Origin: Antrihabitans auranticaus
Lineage (GTDB): Bacteria; Actinomycetota; Actinomycetes; Mycobacteriales; Mycobacteriaceae
Direction of reading: 5' to 3'
Assembly: GCF_016481275.1 (NCBI RefSeq)
Contig: NZ_JAEMNW010000004.1
Location: 62,001-126,000 of the forward strand
Length of the DNA: 64,000 bases
Shown: piece by piece, positions 16,487 through 24,078 of the stretch
Layout: the number at the start of each line of letters is the position of its first letter
Position numbering within the stretch: the first letter of the stretch is position 1
Translations under genes and position numbers: made by a program
The notes under the pieces: model-generated
Told to the model about the DNA's origin: nothing
What the model saw: only the letters and a program-made list of their open reading frames with translations
The model's database searches: none

Positions 16487-17501
16487 GGGTCGGTTGGTGT
16501 TGCGTAATGCAGTGAATGCCACCACCTCTGGCGAAGATGTCCCGGGCAGGGACGGTGACGACCGTCCTTCCGGGATACGCTTCCGCCAGAATCTGCTGTG
16601 CCACAGAGTCGTTCGGATCGTCGAAGCTGCACGCGATCACGCCGCCGTTGACGACGAGATGATTGATGTAGCTGTAGTCGACCCAGCCCTCCTCGTCCTC
16701 CAGGGCCTTGGGTGCCGGCACTTCCACGATTTGGAAGAGCCGCCCGTCCGCATCGCGACTGTTGCGCAGGACGTCGATGATTTCGGCACTGACCTCGTAG
16801 TCCGGATGCGACGAGTCCTGTTGGCTGTGCACCAGAACGACACCGGGGGACGGAATCGCGGCGACGATATCGACGTGGCCCTTCGTCCCGAACTTCGCCG
16901 AGTCCCTGGTCAGCCCACGCGGTAACCAGACGGCGTGCGTTGCGCCGATCGTGCGCTCCAGTTCGGCTTCGACCTCGGCCTTGCCGAACGTGGGGTTACG
17001 CAGCGGATCGAGTTGCACAGTCTCGGTGACCAATACGGTTCCGCGACCGTCGACCTGGATGCCGCCGCCCTCGTTGACGAGGGCTGACGGAACGTGGTCC
17101 GCGCCGGACCGCGTCGATACCGCCCTGCCGATCTCTTGGTCGTTGCCCCACTGCGCCCACTCTTGCTGGCCCCAACCGTTGAAAACCCAGTCGACGGCGC
17201 CGAGTCGGCCGTCCTCGCCGAGCACGAAGGTCGGCCCGATGTCGCGCATCCAGGCGTCGTCGAGGCGCGCCTCGACGAGGTCGATGTGTACTCCGAGATA
17301 CTTCCGGGCGGCCTCGCGATCGGCAGGATCGACGACCATCGTGACCGGTTCGAAGTCGGCGACCGCATGCGCGACCCCACTCCACGCAGTGCGGGCCTCG
17401 TGCGCGCTCGCGTCGTCGGCCGTCATCGACGCACCGGCCGGAGGGAAGGCCATCCAGACCCGGTCCTGCGGCTCGGTCTCGCTGGGCATCCGCCAGTTCA
17501 C
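16443..17501 (-). CDS. aguA: agmatine deiminase (paralog 1)
   Basis: A 352-residue member of the agmatine deiminase/porphyromonas-type peptidyl-arginine deiminase family, converting agmatine to N-carbamoylputrescine and ammonia. Motifs: WMRDIGPTFV, the NEGGGIQVDG substrate loop, KGHVDIVA with the catalytic His, and GGGIHCITQHQP with the nucleophilic Cys. Its start overlaps the upstream amidase stop by 4 nt. Compared with paralog 2, which stops right after QHQPC, this copy has a tail of about 17 Arg/Thr-rich residues encoded antisense to the acyl-CoA dehydrogenase end, so the original stop was probably lost. The enzyme is cytoplasmic, last gene of permease-TetR-amidase-deiminase. Confidence 0.92.
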   Translation of the reverse strand: MNWRMPSETEPQDRVWMAFPPAGASMTADDASAHEARTAWSGVAHAVADFEPVTMVVDPADREAARKYLGVHIDLVEARLDDAWMRDIGPTFVLGEDGRLGAVDWVFNGWGQQEWAQWGNDQEIGRAVSTRSGADHVPSALVNEGGGIQVDGRGTVLVTETVQLDPLRNPTFGKAEVEAELERTIGATHAVWLPRGLTRDSAKFGTKGHVDIVAAIPSPGVVLVHSQQDSSHPDYEVSAEIIDVLRNSRDADGRLFQIVEVPAPKALEDEEGWVDYSYINHLVVNGGVIACSFDDPNDSVAQQILAEAYPGRTVVTVPARDIFARGGGIHCITQHQPTLTRTRPDRSGIDRR

Positions 17502-18481
17502 GACGACACCATCACCGGTGCGGGGCGGCCGAACGGATGTTCGTGATCGACGGGTTCCGTGAGCCGGCCGTAGGTGTCCGGGCGGCGCGTCGTCAGGAAC
17601 GGGAACAGCGCGAGCCAGTCTTTTCGCTGGTCGAGATCGAGGTCGGCAACCAAGACGGCTTCTTCGTCACGAGACGCCGAGACCAGCACGCGACCATACG
17701 GATCGGAGATGAACGAGGATCCGTAGAAGTGCACGCTGCCCTCGTCGCCACAGCGGTTCGGCACGATCATGAACGTCGCGTTGGTGATGCCGTTGCCGAC
17801 GATCACGTGCTGCCAGATGGGCTGCGTGTCGAAGTCGGGGAAGCTCGGCTCCGAGCCGATTGCTGTGGGGTAGACCAAGATCTCGGCACCACCGAGTGAG
17901 TACGCACGCGCGGCCTCGGGGAACCACTCGTCCCAGCAGGTCGGCAATCCGATTGCGGCGCCGTTCAATTCGGCGGGAGCGTAGACGGGATACGCGTCCT
18001 CGGCGGGTCCGCCGCGGAAGTAGGTGTCCTCGTAGTAGCCCACGCTGACGGGGATGTGCAGTTTCCGGGTCCGCGCGATGAGCTCACCTTCCGGTGACAC
18101 CAGAATGGCGGTGTTGAAGCCAAGGCCGTCGGGTCCGTCGGCGCGCTCGTAGAGGGATGCGTGCACGCAGATATCGTGTGCGCGTGCGGCATTAGCGGCG
18201 AAGGTGAACGTCGGTCCGGTGGTGAGGTCCTCCGCGTTGTCGCCGGGAGTGCCAGTTGCGCGCGTGTCTCCGGGGTACCGGGACAACGTGAGCTCGGGCA
18301 GGAACACGACCTTCGCGCCGAGTTCAGCGGCCGTCCCGATCGCGTCGGTCAGTTTGGTGCGCAACGCATCCGGGTCGGATGTCCACGCGTGCTGGACGAG
18401 TCCGACGCGGAGGGGTTCGCGGGTAGTTGCTGCGGCTCGGGCAGGTGACGGGGGAGGTGTGAGTGCGGTGGTGATGTTCAT
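17498..18481 (-). CDS. aguB: N-carbamoylputrescine amidase, nitrilase superfamily (paralog 1)
   Basis: A 327-residue carbon-nitrogen hydrolase with the complete Glu-Lys-Cys triad: FLPELTLSRYP, ARTRKLHIPVSVGYYEDTYF and GLPTCWDEWFPEAAR. The length is slightly over the roughly 290-300 of plant and bacterial AguB because of an Ala/Pro-rich N-terminus. The ATG at 18481 has AAAGGA upstream; a frame continuing 20 codons further has none. It hydrolyses N-carbamoylputrescine to putrescine, CO2 and ammonia. It is coupled by ATGA overlap to the deiminase, so the pair acts sequentially. Without that neighbour, beta-ureidopropionase would be an alternative. Confidence 0.9.
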   Translation of the reverse strand: MNITTALTPPPSPARAAATTREPLRVGLVQHAWTSDPDALRTKLTDAIGTAAELGAKVVFLPELTLSRYPGDTRATGTPGDNAEDLTTGPTFTFAANAARAHDICVHASLYERADGPDGLGFNTAILVSPEGELIARTRKLHIPVSVGYYEDTYFRGGPAEDAYPVYAPAELNGAAIGLPTCWDEWFPEAARAYSLGGAEILVYPTAIGSEPSFPDFDTQPIWQHVIVGNGITNATFMIVPNRCGDEGSVHFYGSSFISDPYGRVLVSASRDEEAVLVADLDLDQRKDWLALFPFLTTRRPDTYGRLTEPVDHEHPFGRPAPVMVSS

Positions 18482-18500
18482 GTCGGATCCTTTGGGGTGG

Positions 18501-19082
18501 TTAGGTCTCGGTGCCGGGGAACAGCGCGTCGATCGCCGCAAGGACGAACGATCGCGCTTCCGCGGTGGATACTTCGTGACAGAGCCAGCGGCCGGAGAGG
18601 CCTTCGACGAGAGCAGTCATGATGACCGCTGTGCTGTGGGGATCGATCCCCGTCGCGATCGATCCTTCGAGTTGGGCCTGTGAGATCGCCTCGGCGATAT
18701 CGGCAACCCATGCGGCGGTCGTGCGGGCAAGGGGTTCGCGGAGGGCGACTTCGTACACGGCCGATGCTCGTAATTCGTTCCAGGCCAATGAGTTCTCGAC
18801 GACGTCGGGACGCTCCTGGATCTCGCCGAGCAGTGCGTGCGCCAGCCTGGCGCGGGCCGAATCGGCCGACTCGTCACCTTCGGTTCGATAGGCACGCGCG
18901 CGGTCGTTGATGTATTTCAGTGCCGCGTCGAGAAGACCTTCGCGATCTTTGAAGTGGTAGTACAACAGTCCGGGCGAGACGCTTGCGACCTCGGCGACGT
19001 CGTTGACCCGAAGTCCGCGAATTCCCCGCTCGGCAATGGCTTTCGCACTTGCTCGTAGAATCGCGTCACGCTTCTCGCTCAT
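18501..19082 (-). CDS. TetR-family transcriptional regulator
   Basis: A 193-residue TetR repressor. The N-terminal HTH (about 8-52) reads ILRASAKAIAERGIRGLRVNDVAEVASVSPGLLYYHFKDREGL, with the typical YYHF turn. The rest is a helical ligand domain with no recognisable effector signature. The ATG at 19082 follows AAAGAGGAG. It sits between the NCS1 permease (20 nt upstream) and the amidase/deiminase pair, inside the minus-strand operon it most likely controls. The 20630-20643 inverted repeat upstream of the permease is the best candidate operator. Confidence 0.88.
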   Translation of the reverse strand: MSEKRDAILRASAKAIAERGIRGLRVNDVAEVASVSPGLLYYHFKDREGLLDAALKYINDRARAYRTEGDESADSARARLAHALLGEIQERPDVVENSLAWNELRASAVYEVALREPLARTTAAWVADIAEAISQAQLEGSIATGIDPHSTAVIMTALVEGLSGRWLCHEVSTAEARSFVLAAIDALFPGTET

Positions 19083-19102
19083 CGGAGTGCACTCCTCTTT
19101 CG

Positions 19103-20575
19103 TCAGTCGGTTTCGGTTACATGCTCGGGCCGCACTCGCAACGCGATCAGGTAGCCGACCACCGCGATGGCGGCCGATCCCACAAGACTCACATCGATGC
19201 CGCCGGCGAGGTCGGCAAACGGACCCGAATAGAGCGACGTGTCGACCGAGAGAATGCCGAACAGCGATCCGGCGATCCAGGGGATGACGGCGCGCAGGTT
19301 CCAGCCGCCGGTGAACCAGTACTTGCCGCCGCGGCGCCCCTGGTTGAAGACCTGGAGGTCGGCGGGGTCGTATTTGCCCCGTCGTGCGACGAGGAAGCCT
19401 GCCACGTTGATCGCGACCCATGGTGCGGCAAGTCCGTTGAGCACCAGCGTCATTGCGGTGATCGAATCGACGGCGTCGACCAAGAAGACCCCGATGTACA
19501 GGAGGGCGACTGCGAGTGCCGAGGTGATGAGCGTCGTATGGACCCGGCGCAACTTGGGGATGAGCGCTTCGAGGTCGAGACCGCTGGCGTAGACGTTCAG
19601 GACGCCCTGTCCCAAGCCGCCAGCCAGCGCGATCAGCACGATCGGCAGCACGTACCAGGATGGTGCCTCGGCAACGAGGTCGGCGACGTAGGAATCGCTG
19701 AGGTTGGTGAAGGTCGACGCGGTGAAAGAACCGAATGCCGCCGTCAAGAACAGCCCGAAGAAGATGCCGGCCATTGTTGCGGCTACGACCGACCGATCGC
19801 TGAACTTGTTGCGTGAGATGCGCCGGCTGTAGTCGCCGAGCGTCGGAGCGTAGGAGAGTGGTCCGCCGACAGCGAGGACGACCGCGAGTATCCAGGTCTG
19901 CCAGAACCCGCCGAGGAGGTAATCGCCGCCTGCTGCACCAGGATCGAACTTGCCGCCGAAGGCGACGACGCCCAGCAGCAGAAGGACGCCGACAACCGGC
20001 AGCACGAACTTCTGCAGCGTGACGACAGTGCCGTGGCCGAACAGAGCGACCGCGACGATTTCGGCTGCGATGATGCCGTAACCGATCGCCAGCATCGCGT
20101 CGTTGACGGGCGTGCCCAGCAGGCGATGTGATGCCGCGATGAGCGCGTCACCGGAGGTCCACACCGCAATTGCCGCGTAGGCCAGGGCAAACAGGAGCGT
20201 GAGCCCGGACCCGACCATTCGGCCCGTGACGCCGAAGTGTGCGCCGCTGGAGACGGTGTTGTTGGTTCCGGTCCGCGGTCCGAGAAGCGACATCGGCGCG
20301 ATGAGAATCGTGCCGAGCCCGATGCCGACCGCGCTGGCGGCCACCACGCTCGTCCAGCTGAGCCCGAATGTGATCGGCAACCAGCCGAACACGATCACGG
20401 AGAACGCGAGGTTGCCGCCGAAGAACACCGCAAGCATGTTCAGCGGCCGCGAGTCGCGCTCGGACTCGGGGATGTACTCCACGCCGATGGCTTCGATCTG
20501 GCCGAAGCGGTCGGCCGCCGGATCGGGCATCCGCACTTCCGGTGGTTGGGGGTCGGTGATCACAGTGAACCTCAT
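19103..20575 (-). CDS. NCS1-family (purine/cytosine/hydantoin-type) permease
   Basis: A 490-residue integral membrane protein with about 12 hydrophobic segments. The N-terminal region (GVEYIPESERDSRPLNMLAVFFGGNLAFSVIVFG) and GPRTGTNN, LGDYSRRI and PWVAINVAGF segments are typical of nucleobase:cation symporter-1. It starts the minus-strand operon permease-TetR-amidase-deiminase. NCS1 members carry nucleobases, hydantoins or vitamins; context suggests agmatine or a related guanidino/ureido compound, but that substrate is inferred. A pair of half-sites at 20630-20643 lies 55 bp upstream of the ATG. Confidence 0.85.
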   Translation of the reverse strand: MRFTVITDPQPPEVRMPDPAADRFGQIEAIGVEYIPESERDSRPLNMLAVFFGGNLAFSVIVFGWLPITFGLSWTSVVAASAVGIGLGTILIAPMSLLGPRTGTNNTVSSGAHFGVTGRMVGSGLTLLFALAYAAIAVWTSGDALIAASHRLLGTPVNDAMLAIGYGIIAAEIVAVALFGHGTVVTLQKFVLPVVGVLLLLGVVAFGGKFDPGAAGGDYLLGGFWQTWILAVVLAVGGPLSYAPTLGDYSRRISRNKFSDRSVVAATMAGIFFGLFLTAAFGSFTASTFTNLSDSYVADLVAEAPSWYVLPIVLIALAGGLGQGVLNVYASGLDLEALIPKLRRVHTTLITSALAVALLYIGVFLVDAVDSITAMTLVLNGLAAPWVAINVAGFLVARRGKYDPADLQVFNQGRRGGKYWFTGGWNLRAVIPWIAGSLFGILSVDTSLYSGPFADLAGGIDVSLVGSAAIAVVGYLIALRVRPEHVTETD

Positions 20576-20629
20576 TTGCTTTCCGTGGAGGTGACTGCCG
20601 TCACATCCGTTGGTTGAAATGTAGACCTA

Positions 20630-20643
20630 ACTGAAAATTCAGT
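20630..20643. promoter_or_regulatory. inverted repeat upstream of the NCS1 permease operon, candidate TetR operator
   Basis: ACTGAA-AA-TTCAGT, 6-bp half-sites with a 2-bp centre, in an AT-rich promoter-like stretch 55 bp before the permease start. The TetR gene second in this operon is the likely binder. Confidence 0.5.
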
Positions 20644-20652
20644 CAAGCTGTT

Positions 20653-20719
20653 CCCGCCGACTGTGCACCTGCTGCTGCATCGCCCGAGATCGGGCGACAG
20701 CAGGTGCACAGTCGGCGGG
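20653..20719. repeat. nested hairpin element (22-bp outer arms, 8-bp inner palindrome)
   Basis: The outer arms, 20653-20674 and 20698-20719, are perfect reverse complements (begin CCCGCCGACTGTGCACCTG). Inside, TCGCCCGA-GA-TCGGGCGA (20680-20697) forms a second hairpin, leaving one 5-nt bulge at 20675-20679. It lies just after the stop of the small membrane protein gene and upstream of the permease promoter, so termination is a natural role. There is no T-tract. The length and perfection exceed an ordinary terminator. Confidence 0.7.
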
Positions 20720-20730
20720 GTCGAGGTGAG

Positions 20731-21105
20731 TCAGGCGAACGCCCGCCGACGGATCAGCGTTGTCGCCGCACCGCCGATCACGACGATTTCGGCGACGATT
20801 CCTACCGCCATCGACACGGACATCAACCCGTCGAGGTCGATGGCCGGTTGCGACGGTCCCGCGGCGTGGTGGTGGCCGCGGGACTCGGTGGGACGGGGAA
20901 GGGCCATCAGTCCTGCGTGGAGCGCGATCATGCCGAAACCGCCCGCCGCGGCGAGCGACCACGTCCGTGGGGTTCCGAATTTCCACAGGTGAACCGCGCA
21001 GTGCAGACACCACGCGGACATTGCGCCGAGCAGAACCGCTGTGGCGGTGGATGTTCCGAGGTGCAGGACGGCGAGGACGAGATGTGATCCGGCTCCGAGC
21101 ATCAT
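20731..21105 (-). CDS. small membrane protein of unknown function
   Basis: A 124-residue hydrophobic protein with four probable membrane segments: LMMLGAGSHLVLAVLHLG, ATAVLLGAMSAWCLHCAVHLW, SLAAAGGFGMIALHAGLMAL and LMSVSMAVGIVAEIVVIGGAA. A His cluster (RGHHHAAGP) sits in the loop before the last segment, and several conserved-looking His/Cys residues lie within membranes. No ribosome site precedes either candidate ATG (21105 or 21102). It follows the agmatine module on the same strand, only 17 nt from a palindrome. No family was recognised; the hydropathy and lack of stops support a real gene. Confidence 0.55.
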   Translation of the reverse strand: MMLGAGSHLVLAVLHLGTSTATAVLLGAMSAWCLHCAVHLWKFGTPRTWSLAAAGGFGMIALHAGLMALPRPTESRGHHHAAGPSQPAIDLDGLMSVSMAVGIVAEIVVIGGAATTLIRRRAFA

Positions 21106-21121
21106 CAGAAAGGCTGCGCCT

Positions 21122-21161
21122 GTGCGCGGTTGGAGAGTCCAGGGACTCGCTAACCGCGCAC
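21122..21161. repeat. 40-bp near-palindrome (copy C), probable terminator of the second agmatine operon
   Basis: GTGCGCGGTTGGAGAGTCC (21122-21140), AG, GGACTCGCTAACCGCGCAC (21143-21161); two mismatches in 19 pairs. It is 16 bp beyond the stop of agmatine deiminase 2 and is the same element as 739-814 and 9471-9510. Confidence 0.7.
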
Positions 21162-21176
21162 GGGCACCGGGGGCGC

Positions 21177-22172
21177 CTAACACGGCTGGTGCTGCGTGAT
21201 GCAGTGGATCCCACCGCCGCGGGCAAACAATGGTCGCGCGTCCACTGTGACGACCGTGCGACCGGCATAGGCGTCGGCAAGGATGCCGGCGGCAACGGAG
21301 TCGTTGGGGTCGTCGTAACTGCACGCGATCACGCCGTTGTTGACGACGAGGTGATTGATGTAGCTGTAGTCGACGTAACCTTCGTCGTCGCGAATTGTCT
21401 TGGGCGCGGGCACTTTCACGACGTCGAAGTGCTCGCCGAGCAGATCGGCGAAGACTTTGCAGCGAGCGAAGTCCGGATGTTCCGGATCCTGCTGGTCGTG
21501 TACGAGGACGACGCCGGGCGCTGCGAATCCCGCGACGATATCGACGTGGCCACGGGTGCCGAACTCGTCCTCGTCGCGATGCAGGCCGTAGGACAACCAG
21601 ATTGCGTTCGTTGCGCCGATCGTGCGCGCAAGCTCAGCTTCGACGTCGGCCTTGGTGAGGTTGGGATTGCGTCCGGCATCCAGCTGCACCGTTTCTGTCA
21701 CCAGCACGGTGCCCTGACCGTCGACCTGAATGCCGCCGCCCTCGTTGACCATCGGCGACGAAATCAGTTCGGCCCCGGCAAGTTCGGCAACGAGTGCGCC
21801 GATCTTCGAATCCCGGTCCCACTGTGCCCACTCCTGCGCTCCCCAGCCGTTGAAGACCCAGTCGACGGCGCCCAGCTTACCGTTCTCATCGAGGACGAAG
21901 GTCGGCCCGATGTCACGCATCCAGGCGTCGTTCAGCGGAGCTTCGACAGTCTCGATGATGCTCGACAGGTACTTCTTCGCCGCCGCGGTTTCCTCCGGAT
22001 CGACGACGACGGTCACCGGCTCGAACTCGGCAATCGCGTGTGCGACGGCGGCCCAGGTGCTGCGAGCTTCGTGATGCTCTTCGGCGGTGTCGCCGAGGGA
22101 GTAACCGGCAGAGGGAAATGCCATCCACGTCCGGACCTGCGGTTCGCCCTCGGCGGGCATGCGCCAGGTCAT
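21177..22172 (-). CDS. aguA: agmatine deiminase (paralog 2)
   Basis: A 331-residue agmatine deiminase, close paralog of the 16443-17501 protein along its whole length. It has WMRDIGPTFVLDENGKLGAVDW, NEGGGIQVDGQGTV, RGHVDIVAGF and GGGIHCITQHQPC as the C-terminal end, so the catalytic Cys lies about 10 residues from the end. Its ATG overlaps the amidase stop by 4 nt, the same coupling as in pair 1, which points to duplication of a two-gene unit. Product and role are as for paralog 1; a different substrate preference among guanidino or carbamoyl amines cannot be excluded. No permease lies in this transcription unit. Confidence 0.92.
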   Translation of the reverse strand: MTWRMPAEGEPQVRTWMAFPSAGYSLGDTAEEHHEARSTWAAVAHAIAEFEPVTVVVDPEETAAAKKYLSSIIETVEAPLNDAWMRDIGPTFVLDENGKLGAVDWVFNGWGAQEWAQWDRDSKIGALVAELAGAELISSPMVNEGGGIQVDGQGTVLVTETVQLDAGRNPNLTKADVEAELARTIGATNAIWLSYGLHRDEDEFGTRGHVDIVAGFAAPGVVLVHDQQDPEHPDFARCKVFADLLGEHFDVVKVPAPKTIRDDEGYVDYSYINHLVVNNGVIACSYDDPNDSVAAGILADAYAGRTVVTVDARPLFARGGGIHCITQHQPC

Positions 22173-23134
22173 GACTGCCGTCCGATCGGCTTCGAGGTGG
22201 CGACGGGTGCGGTCAGATCGCCGTACGTATCGGGACGTCGCGTCATCAGGAACGGGAAGAGGGTGAGCCAGTCTTCGCGCTGCGCGAGGTCGAGATCGGC
22301 GACCAGAACGGCAGACTCGTCACGCGGAGCCTGAACCAGGATGCGCCCGTACGGATCCGAGATGAACGACGATCCGTAGAACGTGATGAGACCTTCGCTG
22401 CCGTGCCTGTTGGGCGCGATCATGAACGTGCCGTTGGCAATTCCGTTGCCGACGATGACGCTCTGCCACAGCGGCTGGCTGTCGAACTCCGGATGGTCGG
22501 GCTCGGAACCGATCGCTGTCGGGTACACGATGATTTCGGCGCCTCCCAGCGAGTACATCCGGGCGACCTCGGGAAACCACTCGTCCCAACACGTCGGCAT
22601 CGCGATCCGGGCACCGTCCAGAGCTTCGGGTGTGTGCACGGGGTAGGAGTCCTCTGCGGGCCCGGGCCGGAAGTAGGTGTCCTCGTGGTAGCCGGCCGTG
22701 ACTGGAATGTGCAGTTTGCGGGTGCGCGCCAACAGTTCTCGCTCCGGTGACACGAGGATTGCCGTGTTGTAGCCGAGGCCGTCCTCCGCCTCGGCCTTCT
22801 CGTACAGCGACGCGTGGACGAGCACGTTGTGCTGCTCGGCCGCGTCGGCGGCGAAGGTGAAGGTGGGGCCGGTCAGGAGGTCTTCGGCGAGTGCGCCGGG
22901 GTTCTCGCCCGCGCGGACGTCGGCGGGATAGCGCATCAGCGTGATCTCCGAAAGGAACACGACCTGTGCGCCGAGCGCGGCGGCCTGGCCGATCGCGTCC
23001 GTCAACTCCTTCTGCAGGAGTGCGGCGTCGTCATGCCAGAGATGCTGAACGACGCCTACGCGCAACGGCACTCGATCGGTATCGGTCACGCGGGTGAGAG
23101 ATACGGGCGGAGTGAGTGCGGTGATGGTCTGCAT
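22169..23134 (-). CDS. aguB: N-carbamoylputrescine amidase, nitrilase superfamily (paralog 2)
   Basis: A 321-residue nitrilase-fold amidase with the triad Glu (FLSEITLMRYP), Lys (ARTRKLHIPVTAGYHEDTYF) and Cys (AMPTCWDEWFPEVAR). It is strongly similar to paralog 1, including the N-terminal ITALTPPVS stretch, which supports a tandem duplication. It is the first gene of a two-gene operon with deiminase 2. The start is 95 bp from the divergent TetR gene, with a perfect 17-bp palindrome between them, so expression is probably repressed by that TetR. Confidence 0.9.
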   Translation of the reverse strand: MQTITALTPPVSLTRVTDTDRVPLRVGVVQHLWHDDAALLQKELTDAIGQAAALGAQVVFLSEITLMRYPADVRAGENPGALAEDLLTGPTFTFAADAAEQHNVLVHASLYEKAEAEDGLGYNTAILVSPERELLARTRKLHIPVTAGYHEDTYFRPGPAEDSYPVHTPEALDGARIAMPTCWDEWFPEVARMYSLGGAEIIVYPTAIGSEPDHPEFDSQPLWQSVIVGNGIANGTFMIAPNRHGSEGLITFYGSSFISDPYGRILVQAPRDESAVLVADLDLAQREDWLTLFPFLMTRRPDTYGDLTAPVATSKPIGRQS

Positions 23135-23165
23135 TGTGCTTCCTTGTGGGGATCCGATGGGCTAA

Positions 23166-23182
23166 AACGAATCTGATTCGTT
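23166..23182. promoter_or_regulatory. perfect palindromic operator between aguB2 and a divergent TetR gene
   Basis: AACGAATC-T-GATTCGTT: 8-bp perfect half-sites with a 1-bp centre, 31 bp upstream of the amidase ATG and 47 bp upstream of the TetR ATG. Its location and symmetry are typical of a TetR autoregulatory operator. Confidence 0.65.
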
Positions 23183-23229
23183 AAGTATGGTGTGCGAGAG
23201 CTCACAAATCAAGAGGTAAGGAAAAATCG

Positions 23230-23835
23230 ATGCCGCGTCCTTCGCAGCCGATCCTGTCGACGGCGATCATCACGACTGCCGCGCTGCGGGCAGTCGATGC
23301 TGCCGGTGATTTCACGATGCCAGGCATCGCGGAAAAGCTGGGCGTTCGGCCGTCGTCGCTGTACAACCACGTCAGCGGCCGGGCGGAGATCATCGAGCTG
23401 ATGCGTGGTCACGTCATGGCCGAAGTCTCGGTGCCGGGGGAGCGCGACGAGCGGTGGAGCGAGACCGTGACGAGGCTCGCTCGGGAGTACCGGCGCAGTT
23501 ATGCGAAACATCCGCGCTTGATCCCGTTGCTCACGTCGCAAACCGTTCGCACCGGGGTCGCTTTCGCGATGTACAACGCGCTCGCGCAAGCCTTTTCGGA
23601 CGGCGGATTCACGCCGGCGGACGTTCTGGCAGCGATCACGACACTGGACAGCTTCGTGCTCGGCTCGGCCCTGGATCTTGCTGCGCCCGAGGAAGTCTGG
23701 GCGCAGGTCGACGAGGCGAACGACGCGATGCGGGCCGCACTGGCAACGTCGGTCCCCAACCCGGCCCGCGCCGACACCGCCTTCGAATTCGGGTTGCAAA
23801 CCCTCGTCGCAGGGTGGTTGACGCAGGCGCAGTGA
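23230..23835 (+). CDS. TetR-family transcriptional regulator
   Basis: A 201-residue repressor with an HTH near residues 12-55 (IITTAALRAVDAAGDFTMPGIAEKLGVRPSSLYNHVSGRAEII) of the TetR/TetR_C class-1 type. The C-terminal domain contains FTPADVLAAITTLDSFVLGSALD, a common ligand-pocket pattern. AAGGAAAAA precedes the ATG. It is divergent from the aguB2-aguA2 operon and probably represses it through the 23166-23182 palindrome; the effector would be agmatine or a product, by inference. A short decayed coding remnant follows on the opposite strand. Confidence 0.88.
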   Translation: MPRPSQPILSTAIITTAALRAVDAAGDFTMPGIAEKLGVRPSSLYNHVSGRAEIIELMRGHVMAEVSVPGERDERWSETVTRLAREYRRSYAKHPRLIPLLTSQTVRTGVAFAMYNALAQAFSDGGFTPADVLAAITTLDSFVLGSALDLAAPEEVWAQVDEANDAMRAALATSVPNPARADTAFEFGLQTLVAGWLTQAQ

Positions 23836-23922
23836 TTACGCCCGGCGCGGGGTCTCCCACGTCGTCACTGCCCAGATGACGACGACGTCGAGCGCGATGA
23901 CAACGATCGACCAGAGTGGAAT
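23836..23922 (-). pseudogene. C-terminal remnant resembling a small DUF7144-type membrane protein
   Basis: The minus strand encodes 28 codons ending in TAA, with the hydrophobic core WSIVVIALDVVVIWAVTTW. This resembles the last transmembrane helix of the short actinobacterial DUF7144 membrane proteins. The codon before the fragment's first residue is in frame with a TGA, and no start or upstream half was found. It directly abuts the TetR stop. Family assignment is from memory of the motif and is tentative. Confidence 0.35.
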
Positions 23923-23939
23923 TCACCTCGTTCGGCGGT

Positions 23940-24036
23940 GATCACGAGTAAAAGGCTCGCGGGGTCGGTGTGTCGCTGACCCATTGTTCGGTCTCGCGCC
24001 GCCCGGCCTCGCTCGCCGAACCCTTTGCTCGTGATC
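23940..24036. repeat. 20-bp imperfect inverted repeat downstream of the APC permease
   Basis: Arms GATCACGAGTAAAAGGCTCG (23940-23959) and 24017-24036 match in reverse complement at 17 of 20 positions, with a 57-bp centre. It lies between the ends of the convergent TetR and APC-permease genes and may form a terminator stem; no other function is visible in this stretch. Confidence 0.45.
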
Positions 24037-24078
24037 GCCGCGGCCGGGGCAAGGACAGCGGCGACCACGAGCCCGTCG

